A stretch of 64,000 bases of DNA, from assembly GCA_917880885.1 (NCBI GenBank), contig OU862927.1, forward strand, positions 39,149,571 to 39,213,570. Direction: 5' to 3'. This stretch comes from Limnephilus marmoratus (lineage: Eukaryota; Arthropoda; Insecta; Trichoptera; Limnephilidae). Position numbers and translations under genes: made by a program. Of the stretch, positions 9,700 through 20,685 are shown in pieces. Numbering within the stretch: the first letter of the stretch is position 1; each line of letters starts with the position of its first letter. The notes beneath the pieces are model-generated. The model was not told the DNA's origin. It saw only the letters and a list, made by a program, of their open reading frames with translations, and did no database searches.

Positions 9700-11040
9700 A
9701 GAGCTGACGTGCTCGGGTTTGTTTGAGTGATGGTTTTGTGATGATACAATTCGCAACTACACGCACGACTCACACTAGGTTATGTTAGGTGTGGTCGGGT
9801 GCTTTTGGTACGTAGGGTTTGAAGGCATGGGACCTCCGTGACGGTAGTGAAGGCAGCATGAAGAGAGGCGCAGGTGTAGATGGGGTGAAGAGCTGCTGGT
9901 CTTCTTATTAATCCGGCGAAAAAATTATTATTAGAACAAAATTCTTGAAGTTTACCTGCCTGGTAGACCAATGATGAAAAGGTTTGGAGAGAAACAAGGT
10001 GTGCATGTTGAGAAAGATTGGATTTGTTTGACGTGTAGAGAGAGAGAGAGAGACGGAGAGAGAGTTAACTAAATGCAACTACAGACTTATACATATTACA
10101 AAGGTACGTATTCAAGGAAGGTTCTGTTTAACCCATTTAGTTTTTTTTTAAACTAAATACATCTCCAAGAACACGTAGGTAAGGGTTTGTACGTATGACA
10201 AAATGCCACGTTCGAAAGAAGTTGGTCTTCCATGACCTATGCTCACGTCTATACGGTAGCATTTTTTCTACTTTCGAAGAACAAAAACATTGAGTACAAA
10301 TAAGTTATGAAAAGTGGGAAAGGAGTAGGAAGTTGAAAGGATCCGTGTATGAAGGTTGTCCCATTTGACAAACGAAACGCCAAGTGCGTAACGCATATAT
10401 CCCCATTCACGGATAATTTCGAGGAAGGGAAAGGGTGACAATTGGGAACATTTGAACGAAGAAAACTGCTGAGGACTCGGCTATTTCCGAAATTCGACCT
10501 CTGAGTGGAAGGTGAAACAAGGTCTACAGCAGTTATCCTGGCACATTACAATACCATTTGATAGTGTGGGACAAAAGGAATACACTGACATAAAAGAGTC
10601 TAATCCTCCACGTGTATTGGGTAGAAGATTAGAGGGTCGTTTTATTCTCCTACTTGTTTGCGAGAAATGACAGACCCTTGCTCAAATCTCACAAACCTGG
10701 GGGGTTTTCTTGTTCGTCTCCCAGACAACGAGTTAGGTGTTTTTTGTGTCCATCAACTTAACTCCTACGACACGATGCCCCATAATCATGAGTGAAGCGT
10801 ATGATTAGTCCTTTTGAGATAGTGGATAGTTCCTGGGTTCTTGTGACAGGAAGTCCACGGGCATGTTAATGAGTACTCTGCTGCAAAAGCAATAATTTTC
10901 TGATAACAGAAAATAAAAGGCGTGTGATCTACACTTGGTAGGTCACACAAACATAGGGGTAGATATTATTTCGTTCGCACGACTCATGGTGAGTATTGTA
11001 GCGTCTTCACGTTTGGTGCACAGATTATATAAGTACACAG
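9700..11040. other. LTR-element interior, non-coding
   Basis: Interior of the LTR element with no recognisable protein motif on either strand. It includes short (ag)n runs near 8780 and 10040. Frames longer than 60 codons here are isolated and lack conserved domains. Confidence 0.6.
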
Positions 11041-11047
11041 TTATAAC

Positions 11048-11165
11048 AAAGCGGTTCTCATGCCAAAAGACACACGACCAAAAAGGGGCGGTTCTCATGC
11101 CAAATAAATGACACACGACCAACAAGGGGCGGTTCTCATGCCAAAAGACACACGACCAACTCAAT
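11048..11165. repeat. Tandem repeat, three units of 37-41 bp
   Basis: Three consecutive units share gcggttctcatgccaaa and acacacgaccaa, one with a short taaatg insertion. It lies in the LTR element's interior. Confidence 0.85.
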
Positions 11166-11454
11166 AACATTTAGTTAAGAGTATAAAGTAATTATAACGA
11201 ACTTCTCGTATCATGGCGGATGTTTTGAGGATCTCTCCTATGATGGTAGATATTGTCACGTTTTCACGTCTCACGTGACAGGAATGAACGATTTACAACA
11301 AAATTTTGCCCAGTATTGAAAGACAGTAACCCGATTGGTATTTAAAACAATTTAATGAGATAAATCACCCTCTCGATCAACAACCCTGTGTTGACGAGCA
11401 AACAATGAGTAGTTATGACGGACTCCCCGTGACGTGTAAAAACACAAAGATATT

Positions 11455-11530
11455 ATGAGATTCGCATCTATAGCAGTGGATATTGTAAGGTTCACACCTA
11501 TAATAGTAGATATTGTAAGGCTCGAGCCTA
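11455..11530. repeat. Short degenerate tandem repeat
   Basis: Units of about 35 bp with the pattern 'cctataatagtagatattgtaagg' are repeated two to three times. A diverged relative (atggtagatattgtcacg) lies at 11238-11258. It lies in the LTR element's interior. Confidence 0.6.
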
Positions 11531-13020
11531 TAATGTTACAAAAGTTTACGTTCGAAAATGTGGGTCCCCATTCAATACAGACGGCGGTTTGCAATGATGT
11601 AATTAATACGGCACTGCTGTAGCTTAATAATTTCATATTAGCATACGTTACAAGACTTGCCAAAAGGCGATAAACACAAATTTTATTGAAGATCTGGCCA
11701 AGATTTTAAACTTCAAACAAAAATAATGGTACAATAAAGGACAAAAGAAACTGATGTCATGATAAAATATTGTACCTCATAATGAAGTTGTATATGTACA
11801 AAGAACAATGTTAGTGAAGGGACGAAATGTATTGTCACTTTTATAACAAATATTTTTCTCAGAATCCGACAAAATACGATTCTGGAAAAAAATAGAGCAA
11901 TTGGGTTGAGCGCCATTCTAATTTTTGGAAAAAGAAGAAAAACCACAAGTAGCAACAAGGTTGCCCTTGAATTGTTTCGAATCCAGCGAATGTGACCTGA
12001 TAGGTGTGTACATTTGGTGTATTCGAAACGATCCCCAATATACAACATTACTATGAATGTGTTAGGATGGGGTGAAGAGGAAAAAGAAAAAAGAAAAAAC
12101 GGGAGGATTTCCTATTATAACGGAAATCGTCGCGACATTCTTACAATATGGTGCTGTGACCATAGTAGTGAGCTGCGGCAATGGTCTGAAACCAATGGTT
12201 ATTATACAGACTTGCACTTAAGATTTTATATTTACAACATTAGGGTAGGGACGTACTGGTACGACAAAAACCCGACACAAAACAATTAAAAAAAGGTGAT
12301 ATGACAAGATGAGGCGATGAGGTGAGAAAAAAAACGCGCGGATGCTGCAAGAATTGTGAAAAGGAAAGCGACGTCTTGGAGCAAGAGTTTTCCGGAACCG
12401 TTGATGGTAGGAGGAAAAGGAGGCCCTTTCCCGAAGTGATCAATTTCAGGAAGAGGATGCATACAAGTATGGAAACGGTGCCCCAAGAGGTGCTCTTGTG
12501 GTACAGCAGGCAAGGCACGCAGGATGTACAAGAACATATAAAATTATGCAAAAAGAAAAAGAATGTACAGGAGTTATTCTACCGTTGACATTAATGTGCC
12601 TTCGGGTGTAAGGCTTACCTTACGAATGCCCATATGGGTGATTATTTACATTTAATATTTACATGTAACTCACGTCACTTATGACAAGAGTTTTGCCAAT
12701 TTGATAACGCCTGAGTACTTGATGTGATGGAATTTACTGATTCCGTCACAGTAAGGCATTTTGGAATTATTCCTAGGAGAAATCTTTCTATTTCTCAGGG
12801 CCTGTAGTAGTTCTTCCTTTCTTGAAGTAAAGACGTGCGGGATTATACCCAGCGTAACTTGAGGAACTTCCATGGTGTATAGGATTGTGTTAGAGTGACC
12901 TTATGTTGGAAAAAGTGAGAACGAGACTCGCAATTGGAAAGAAATTGGGCAGAGATTGACCACTGGGGACGTATTTTTTACAAAAAGTTTTTGAAAAAAA
13001 ACACTTTTTTTATAAGTGTT
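11531..13020. other. LTR-element interior, non-coding
   Basis: Several 60-110 codon frames occur on both strands, for example 11713-12048 minus and 12322-12588 plus. None shows retroviral-type motifs and the two strands overlap. I see no credible gene. Confidence 0.55.
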
Positions 13021-13023
13021 TGG

Positions 13024-13510
13024 TTTATTTGAAAATTTGGGCAGGGGTTTCCCTTAAAAAACGTGATTTTGTGAAAAAATCCAGATGTTTTGGAAATTTG
13101 TTGAAAATTTTTCAAAGTCCAAAAACGAGAAAAATTTGGGCAGCGGTTTCCCTTAAAAAACGTGATTTTGTGAAAAAATCCAGATGTTTTGGAATTTTGT
13201 TGAAAATTTTCCAAGTCCAAAAACGAGAAAAATTTGGGCAGCGGTTTCCCTTAAAAAACGTGATTTTGTGAAAAAATCCAGATGTTTTGGAAATTTGTTG
13301 AAAATTTTTCAAGTCCAAAAACGAGAAAAATTTGGGCAGCGGTTTCCCTTAAAAAACGTGATTTTGTGAAAAAATCCAGATGTTTTGGAAATTTGTTGAA
13401 AATTTTCCAAGTCCAAAAACGAGAAAAATTTGGGCAGCGGTTTCCCTTAAAAAACGTGATTTTGTGAAAAAATCCAGATGTTTTGGAAATTTGTTGAAAG
13501 TTTACTAAGT
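13024..13510. repeat. 98-bp tandem repeat, about five units
   Basis: Successive 'cagcggtttccc' words fall at 13141, 13239, 13337 and 13435, an exact 98-bp period. A first, slightly different unit starts near 13042. Units are almost identical, so the array is recent or homogenised. Diverged relatives with 'gaacacgttttttagaat' follow to about 13,700. It lies in the LTR element. Confidence 0.93.
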
Positions 13511-13519
13511 CCGGATATG

Positions 13520-14640
13520 AAAATTTCACGGGCCAGGATTCACCTTAATGGAACACGTTTTTAGAATTTATTTCGATGTTTTTGAAAAAGGTTTGCAAAT
13601 TTGCAAAAGTCCGGAAAAGAAAGAAAAAAAAAATAAAAAAACGGAAACGAGGTTCGCCTTAAACGAACATGTTTTTAGAATATTTCCATTAACTTTCCAA
13701 AGGGGGGTTCTTCAGAAAAAGAAGGAAATATTTTTTCTTTTATACAAGTTTTCGTGGAAGTATTTGTTTGATAATTCAACAATGTCTTGGGGAATAGTTT
13801 TTTTTTATTTACGTGGCTAGACTGTAGCCTGTTTTGAGCTTCACCAAATATTGGTATTTACACGCCAACTTCCTTTCGTCATAACAAGTTATATACAGAT
13901 ATTGTATACGGTTGTAATGTTAGCTTTCGAGCAATCGACGTCAACGCGAACTAGGCATTTTTCGAATTATGTCGTCTGTTTCTTTATGAAAGGTGATAGG
14001 TGCGCAAGAAAAAGGGAGAAACGGACGACAGAAGTACAAAAAAAATGCCTAATTGTCAAAAGGTAGAAAGAATTTAATCCACTTTTTTCCCTTAAGCTGC
14101 AAAATATGCCGTTATATATACAGGCCAGTATTTTGCGAAATAGTCCCCTACCCGCAGAATATGTCGATATCAAATACAGACCAGCACTCTGCGGAATAAG
14201 TTTATTAATAAAAACTGGTTAATTAACTTTCGGGAAACGAAGCGGGTAATTGGTTTATCATATACAGGATTTTAATTGTTGAATAACTTTGTTTTAAATA
14301 TTTGTGTACATTTCCACTATTAATCTTGTATTTGAAACTAGCAAATTTAGTCGGTCGACACTTGTAAACACTATATTATTCACGACGGCAACTTTCTTGG
14401 TTGAGCACTTTACGTAGGAATACCGGTGATAATGTTTTGTCGAGTGACGACTCGAAAATGAAGGAATCGTGCCCCTGATAATTTAAATTGCAATTCGAAG
14501 TTACAATCGCGCCGGGGTTCTTGATGGAAATGCTAGACAAATTGGGGATAACGAGACAAAACATTATACATTATAAAGTTTAAACAATTGCTGATTGAAG
14601 AACGAGACTGTGGAATCGTGAAGAGGGAGGAAAAAAAAAC
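13520..14640. other. LTR-element interior, non-coding
   Basis: AT-rich interior next to the primer-site end, corresponding to the 5' leader of the minus-oriented element. No gag-like frame is seen; the longest frames are 60-90 codons and lack motifs. Confidence 0.55.
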
Positions 14641-14641
14641 T

Positions 14642-14659
14642 GCCACACGTCGGGCGACA
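14642..14659 (-). promoter_or_regulatory. Probable tRNA-Lys primer binding site
   Basis: On the minus strand, one base after the LTR end, the sequence TGTCGCCCGACGTGTGGC matches the remembered complement of the tRNA-Lys(CUU) 3' end (TGGCGCCCAACGTGGGGC) at 15 of 18 positions. Drosophila gypsy-type elements are known to use this primer. The three mismatches and the 1-nt offset leave some doubt. Confidence 0.6.
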
Positions 14660-14660
14660 A

Positions 14661-15334
14661 TGCTAGCATTGGCGCTACTTGCGGCCAACGCCAAACCCAA
14701 AACCTGGAAAGGACATGCAATAAACAAGCCGGCGGCTAGCTCTGCACAGCCGGCGCGAGCAAGGTCCCTCTTAAACCCAGGGCGAGTGTTTGTGGTTCGC
14801 TTGTAAATTCCTACTCCCCTTCCTTTCCTCAAAATCTCCAGGTCTCCTTCCTCAATCAGAACACAGTAGTTATGCACGAAAAAGGGTTTATTCATTTAAA
14901 GGTGAACAGGATTATACACAAGCCAGCCTCGGCACTAAACACATGGTTAGTTGGCTAACTAAATTGCTATCGTTCTATCAACTCTCTCTCTACGCGTATA
15001 TAGTGAAGTTAAATGTCAGTTCTTAGCACACAGAGGGGAAGGAAGGTTCATTTGTACTCACAGGCAGGATATAGGTAGTCGTCAGAAGGTACTGGTATTA
15101 TATACTTCACACAATTAAAATAAAACATCGCGAAGTCAGTTTACGGCGGGCGCCCTAGCGCACCCGCTAGGACGCACTTGTTGTTCGCCCGAGGCCCGGT
15201 TGGGGAATGAATCCTGGGAGCCGCTCGGCGCTTGGCTACTTGTGTCGAGCGGTGCGGGGAAAGGGGGGCGGAGGGCCTGTGCAAGGGGTCAATTCGCTAT
15301 TAGCTCGCACGGGAATCAATTCCGTAACGTAACA
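14661..15334 (-). repeat. LTR (5' LTR of the minus-oriented element)
   Basis: This 674-bp LTR includes 34 bp (15164-15197) missing from the partner. The TATA-like box is the complement of 15095-15104. The remaining 640 bp match the partner with one difference (position 14735 region). Confidence 0.92.
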
Positions 15335-15880
15335 ACCCATTGAATTGTAATGACTGAAACCATTTTTACATAGGTAAAACTTGCAGAAATTTTGAAACAA
15401 GGATTAAGGATCATTTGAGATGTCTAAATTGAAATAATTATTCGGAATTTGCTAACCATCTAATTGAATTCAACCATTCATTTGATACAAATACTGGTTT
15501 TAAAATTTTACACACTTAGATCTTTTAGAAATATTAGAAATTAGGAAAAATGTCAATAGTAATTTAAATATTATTAGCAATCAAATTAATTTTGTGAATA
15601 ACCCTCTCTTAAACTTATTTCCATTGTAATTTTTTATCTTTGTTCTTCTAAGCACCCCCCTTTCCACTTCTCTCCCCCCCCCCTCCCCCTTGTTGATCTT
15701 CTAAGCACCTCCCCTTTCCACCTCTCTCCTCCCCTACTACTTCCATTTCTACCCACGCCTGTCTTTCTATATTTGATCATTTATTTTTAGTACATATAAT
15801 GTCCTGATGAAGAGAACATCATTTTTGAAACATGTTGACTTTTTAAATGAAGATTATCGTGGTAAAACAAAGGGTTTTTT
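15335..15880 (+). pseudogene. Penelope GIY-YIG endonuclease fragment and terminal repeat
   Basis: Read on plus, 15335-15625 encodes a decayed GIY-YIG domain: NHFYIGKTCRNFETRIKDH, then NNYSEFANHLIEFNHSFD. It has in-frame stops and a shift, and ends near LLNLFP. The first half of the motif (KSGVYP) lies on the other side of the LTR element at 8003-8029. A pyrimidine tract follows at 15650-15730. The terminal repeat contains a hammerhead-like CTGATGA (15804-15810) ... GAAAC (15827-15831). Confidence 0.82.
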
Positions 15881-15964
15881 ATTTATTTCATTAATATCTT
15901 TTTTTAATTAAGCGAATCACACTTTGAAAATCTGAACTAAATGCACATATCCTTAACCCCTCAG

Positions 15965-16150
15965 AATAATTTAGGTAGGTATCATAGAATTCGTTGTGTC
16001 TCCCTTACTATCATAGTGTGAAATATAATCTAAACGGCATTGGAAAGAAAACACACCACGCTATATATTCAAATCTAAAACTTAAACACAAAAGAATTCA
16101 AATTTACACCTTTATGAAACCAAAGTCTCTGATCACGATGTGAAAAAATA
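15965..16150 (+). repeat. Interspersed repeat family F, copy 1
   Basis: It shares gaattcgttgtgtctcccttact and tttcataaaggtgta with the inverted copy at 25075-25262. Similarity is moderate. It has no coding capacity and its class is unknown. Confidence 0.5.
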
Positions 16151-16394
16151 TTATTAAATTTTGTGAATTTTTGTTTTGTATACAATGACGTTATATAAAT
16201 AGATTCGCCATAGTCTCATATACTCACAATATAATATGAAATTCGTAGCCATCGATAGCTACGCGTCAATCAAAAACGCTTCCTAGAAGTTCATATATCT
16301 CGACCATCAGCGCCGACGGTGCGCGTGCGGTCGGCGTAAGACTAAAATCAGCCTAAAGACCGTTTGGCAGAGCGTGACGCTTTGTATGCGCTGT

Positions 16395-16533
16395 ACGTTG
16401 ATAAGGTTTCATTCTATCTCATTCTCTCGCAGGCTAAAGTCTAAAGATGTGTGTGTTTGTCTCCATTTAGTATTGCTCGTTTCCGTTTCATCGAGTTTCA
16501 AGTCAGAACGGTGCTAAAGAAGTTTTCACTTCA
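16395..16533 (-). repeat. Repeat family E, copy 2
   Basis: Reverse-complement copy of the 2036 family: cattctctcgcaggctaaa, catcgagtttcaa, ggtgctaaagaagttttcac. It ends in the family's outer GAAGTGAAAACTTC end. Confidence 0.65.
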
Positions 16534-16794
16534 ATAAAATTAGTTTGGCGTAAAAGTTGTGTGGTCGGATATTGGATTTTTTTACAACTTTGTATGGAGT
16601 CAATAATTTATGAATTCGGCAAGACCAATTTGGTTGAAACATATTTTATTCAATTGGTTTTTAAGGTGGCTCAGCTTTTACGTGTGTAAAATTCTAATTT
16701 TTCGGTAATACTTATTTTTTTACAAGCCTTGAAGAATAAAAAAATCCGTTTCTTTGAGGCTCCATAGCAAGCATTTAAAAATAAGGAGAACATT

Positions 16795-17130
16795 TTATTA
16801 CATTAGCTACAGGGTATTTGTTGTCCTTGGGAATGCTGTGTGGAGGCTCTTTTTAAGGAAAGGGAGGAGAGGAAGTTCTGAGAATAAAAGGTATGAAGGG
16901 TGGGTAGCAATCTGGGGTCAATGTGTCTAGGAATGAGGGACGTATGAATCTATCCCTCCAACAGCGGTGCAAGGCGATGGGTTGAGAAAGTCCGGCTGTA
17001 GAGGTGAAAAGATCTCCCTCAACTAGACGCATCCGCCGCCAAGACTCACCCCATGAACCCTGGCACCCCTGCTAAGTTACGAAACGTAGCGAACTACTTG
17101 GGGGGAACTATGACAGGGAGTTGTTTATCA
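16795..17130 (-). repeat. 3' end of a Jockey-type element (family G), minus strand
   Basis: It carries the family G terminal word ggaatgctgtgtggaggc. A body follows (gggtgggtagcaatctgg, atgaatctatccctcc, gcggtgcaaggcgatgggttg) that recurs at 46895-47235, 58590-58990 and, inverted, 27655-27882. Only 3' untranslated-type sequence remains. Confidence 0.6.
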
Positions 17131-17364
17131 AATAAATGATTCCCGGGACGGCGGTTCCCATACCGAGAAACGTACTTATATAAAAAAATTATCATTAATG
17201 TGTCTAACCAAAAATAGAGCAATAATCTCTCGACAAATAAACACAGTTTTTTTCACACCTTTTATAATTTTCGGAGCATATTTTGCAATTTTTTTCTATT
17301 GAGGAAATTTCATACAATTACCTTTTCAACTCGGAAATGTGTAGAGATTGTCGTCAAAATAACA

Positions 17365-17435
17365 TATATTTAATATAAAGAATATATGAAAAAGAACAAG
17401 ACACAGAAAAACAGAAAAAAAGACTATGGTCGTAA
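17365..17435 (-). mobile_element. SINE S2 copy c, left half
   Basis: The S2 body (gacacagaaaaacag, aagactatggtcgtaa) stops abruptly where the TAA-flanked element begins. The rest of the SINE resumes at 24319 with ctgggactcgaaccc. Confidence 0.75.
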
Positions 17436-17480
17436 GGGAACGTACCTATGTGAGGTGACCAACTTTTTGCAATATTTAAC

Positions 17481-20400
17481 CCCCCTGCCCTTTTTATTAA
17501 AAAATCCCTTCCTTTTTTCCCAATAAATAATATCAAACCCCCCAATGCTGACTTTCAATTGGTTGCAGCTAAAATAAAGGACACTTCCTTTGTTTCAGTA
17601 TATCTTCCCCCAACTTCGCACTTCAATAAACAAACGTGGTTGCAAATTATCCGTCAACTAAGCCCTCCTTTCTTTTTATTGGGCGATTTTAATGCCCATT
17701 CCCCCGTCTGGGGTTCTGCTTTCTCTGATCGAGACGGTCGAAGTGTGGTAGATTTCCTAGATGAATCCAACCTTTTTCTTTTGAATGATGGATCTCCTAC
17801 TAGAATCTCTCGCCCCAACACAAACCCCAGTGCAGTAGATCTCTCCATATGCTCTACTAATCTGGAACCTCTCTCCTCGTGGGTGGTGTCCCTCGACCCT
17901 TGCTCCAGTGATCATTTCCCGATCACCATATCTTATCAAACTTTTTTCCATTCAGACAAGTCCCATATTTCGACAAAGATTAAAACAAAACACACCAAAT
18001 GGGACGAATTTAACTCGCATATGGATAAGTTTATACAAAATTTACCTTCTATCGATACATTATCTGTCAAAGATAACTACGATAACTTCAAATCAATGCT
18101 CATAACTGCAATTAATAAATCAAATCCTCCCCCTAAAACCAAATCTCTCAAAAAACTCCCTCCGACTCCCTGGTGGGATGAGGAATGTTCCAAGGTAGTG
18201 AGAATTCGGAAAGCTAAATCTCTTTCCTATCGTCACAATATGACTATGGAGAACTATCTCATATACAAAAATGCCGAAGCCAATGCCAAAAGGGTATTGA
18301 GGTCAAAAAAAAGATCCGGGTGGTACAACTTCTGCAGTTCTGTATCTCCGAGCACTCCAATTTCGGAAGTTTGGTCTATGATTCGAAGATTTCGATCCTC
18401 CTTCAGTTCAACATCTCCTCGAGCATCTCATTCTAAATGGATAGATGAGTTCTTGGACAAAATTGCCCCCCCTTCTGTTCCTAACTTAGAGGAAATAACT
18501 CCCATTCATAACACTCCTATGTCTGATCATTGGCTAGACTCTCCATTCACTTTAATTGAATTAAAAAATTGTTTATCAACAGTCAAAGACTCATCTCCAG
18601 GCAGAGATGGTATTCCTTATAGCATTATAAAAAATAGTAATGATAATGTTCTAAATCACTTCTTAAGCATCTTAAATAAAATATTCCAGACTGGCATAAT
18701 TCCTGATGACTGGAGTTCTCAAATAATCATTCCAATCCTAAAATTAAACAAATCACCCAATTCTGGATCCAACTATAGGCCAATTGCTCTTTCATCCACC
18801 CTTAGTAAAATTTATGAAAAATTAATTAAAAACCGGTTAGAATTTTTTGTCGAGAGTAATCATCTTCTCTCTCCATCTCAATTTGGATTTAGAAAAAAAA
18901 AATCCACGCAAGATAACCTTGCCATCATCAGTACTGATATTAATTTATCCATTTCTAACAAAGAAGTATGTCTTGCAGTCTTTATAGACATAGAAGGCGC
19001 CTTTGACAATGTTTCCATCCCAATTCTTAAAAAAAAACTTTTAGGCCTTGGCTTACCCCTCATGTTTGTCCGATCTATTATTAATCTTTTTCTCGATAGG
19101 AAAATTTTCATTGAGCTACCAGATGTTACTCCTCAGAGTAGGTCAATTTGGAAGGGCTTACCTCAAGGCGTTGTATTATCCCCCTTACTGTATAATATAT
19201 ACACACATGATATGCATGTCACCATTCCCCCTCAAGTAAAAGTTATTGAGTTCGCGGATGGCATAGCTTTCTTCTTATCATCCAAAATCATCCCACCCGC
19301 CGTCAAATATCTTAATGAAGCCATGGATGCCCTTTGCACATGGCTCACTTTAAATGGTCTTGAACTTTCAGTTCAAAAGAGGCAGTGTGTCACCTTCTCA
19401 AACCGTCATCATAACCCTCCTGTTCAAATTTTATTTAAAAACTCTCCAATCCCCAATGTCTCCGAAGTTAAATTTTTGGGAGTAACATTTGATAGGAAAC
19501 TTAAATGGTCTTCCCATATTCATAATATTGTTACTAAATGTGAAAAAAATTTAAATATCATCAGATCATTGTCTGGCGTTTGGTGGGGTTCACACCCTAT
19601 CTGCATTAAGTTGCTTTACAACGCACTTATTCGAAGCCATCTCGACTATGCCTGCCCACTTTTTAGTACTGCATCCAAAAATGCACTCAGCAAATTAGAC
19701 AAAATTCAATCAAAGTCATTGCGAATAATAACTGGAGCCATGCAATCGTCGCCCATCAATTCTCTTCAAGTAGAATGTTCTGACCCTCCACTTTATTTAA
19801 GACGTCAACTATTTGCTGACAAATTTGTTCTTAAATGTTTAAATTCTAAATGCCATCAGGTTATTCCCAGAGTGTCGTTGTTCAAAGACTCAACACATTC
19901 ATCTACAATCAGAGCTCGAATTAAACCTCTTCCTGCCTTCTGTAAAAATTTTCGTTCTCTCTCAGAGCTTCAAATTATCCAAAATGATCTTCTTCCATTA
20001 TTCAAATTAAAATATAGTCACGTCACCCTATCCCCAACAATTTGAGAAGGGATCGGCATCCTTAAAAGTCATTCCAATCTTCCAGCCCGTACTGTCAATA
20101 ATATGTTCAATGACATTATTTCTTCTAAATGGCCCAACACTTCTCTTTTATTTACTGATGGCTCCAAATCTCCAGACTCTCCTAACTGTGGTATAGGTAT
20201 TAACGTTTACCACAATAATTCTAATGAAAGAATATTTTATTCAATTTCAAACCAATTTTCAATATTTTCTGCCGAGTGCATTGCAATAATTGAATCTCTC
20301 AAATATATAATAAAAAATAATTTTGAACATTCTCTTGTTCTCTCTGACTCTCTCAGTTCCCTCCAAAAACTTAAATCCAGTCCTTTTCTTCATCCTGATG

Positions 20401-20542
20401 ATCACTTTGTATGTCTTATTCGAGTGCTGATATCCTCCATTCAAAGTTCTGGAAAAACTGTCACTCTGATTTGGATTCCTGGACATGTTGGCATAGTGGG
20501 TAACGATATTGCTGATTCCTTGGCAAAACAAGGAGCGTCTAA
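17481..20542 (+). pseudogene. RNase H-bearing non-LTR retrotransposon ORF2, 5' part
   Basis: In one frame it reads: an endonuclease C-terminal half (FLLGDFNAHSPVWG; SSDHFPI), a long linker, RT (SNYRPIALSSTLSK; FIDIEGAFDNV; LPQGVVLSPLLYN), a thumb, then RNase H (LLFTDGSKSPDS; FSAECIAIIESL; VTLIWIPGHVGIVGNDIADSLAKQGAS). The order EN-RT-RNase H suits the I-like group. Defects: 5' truncation near 17481, the catalytic FADD changed to FADG at 19251-19262, an in-frame TGA at 20043-20045, and a Penelope insertion after codon KQGAS. Confidence 0.92.
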
Positions 20543-20665
20543 ACATTTTGTTTTTTAAAGAGTTTTATTAAATGTACATTTGTTACTTAAATTTAATTTT
20601 TCCGCGACCGGTTTCGATACAACCGTATCATTCACGAGCAGAATTAAAACTAACTTAAAAATTAA
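20543..20665 (-). repeat. Penelope terminal repeat (pLTR), copy 1
   Basis: It begins acattttgttttttaaag and contains cgcgaccggtttcgatacaacc. The minus strand reads GTATCGAAACCGGTCGCGG, resembling the 3' half of a hammerhead ribozyme (GAAAC-ccgguc). The preceding GTGAATGA is only a degenerate CTGATGA. Confidence 0.8.
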
Positions 20666-20685
20666 ATGCAAGTACCAAAGATTAA

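Larger units (their letters stand above)
8030..15334 (-). mobile_element. Complete non-coding LTR retrotransposon (LARD-type)
   Basis: Two long terminal repeats (8030-8669, 14661-15334) flank a 5,991-bp interior. The host word ACCC is duplicated at 8026-8029 and 15335-15338. LTR ends are TG...CA in both readings. A polypurine tract abuts one LTR and a probable primer site the other, giving minus-strand orientation. No gag, protease, RT, RNase H or integrase motif is visible in any interior frame. The interior carries four tandem-repeat blocks. The family must be moved in trans. The LTRs differ by one substitution and one 34-bp indel, so insertion is recent. Confidence 0.9.

Noticed and set aside
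9198..9773. 191-codon cysteine-rich secreted protein
   Set aside because: The frame crosses a tandem repeat that is open in five frames; the periodic peptide is an artefact.
13020..13529. Repeated 60-90-codon proteins on both strands
   Set aside because: They are shadows of the 98-bp tandem array.
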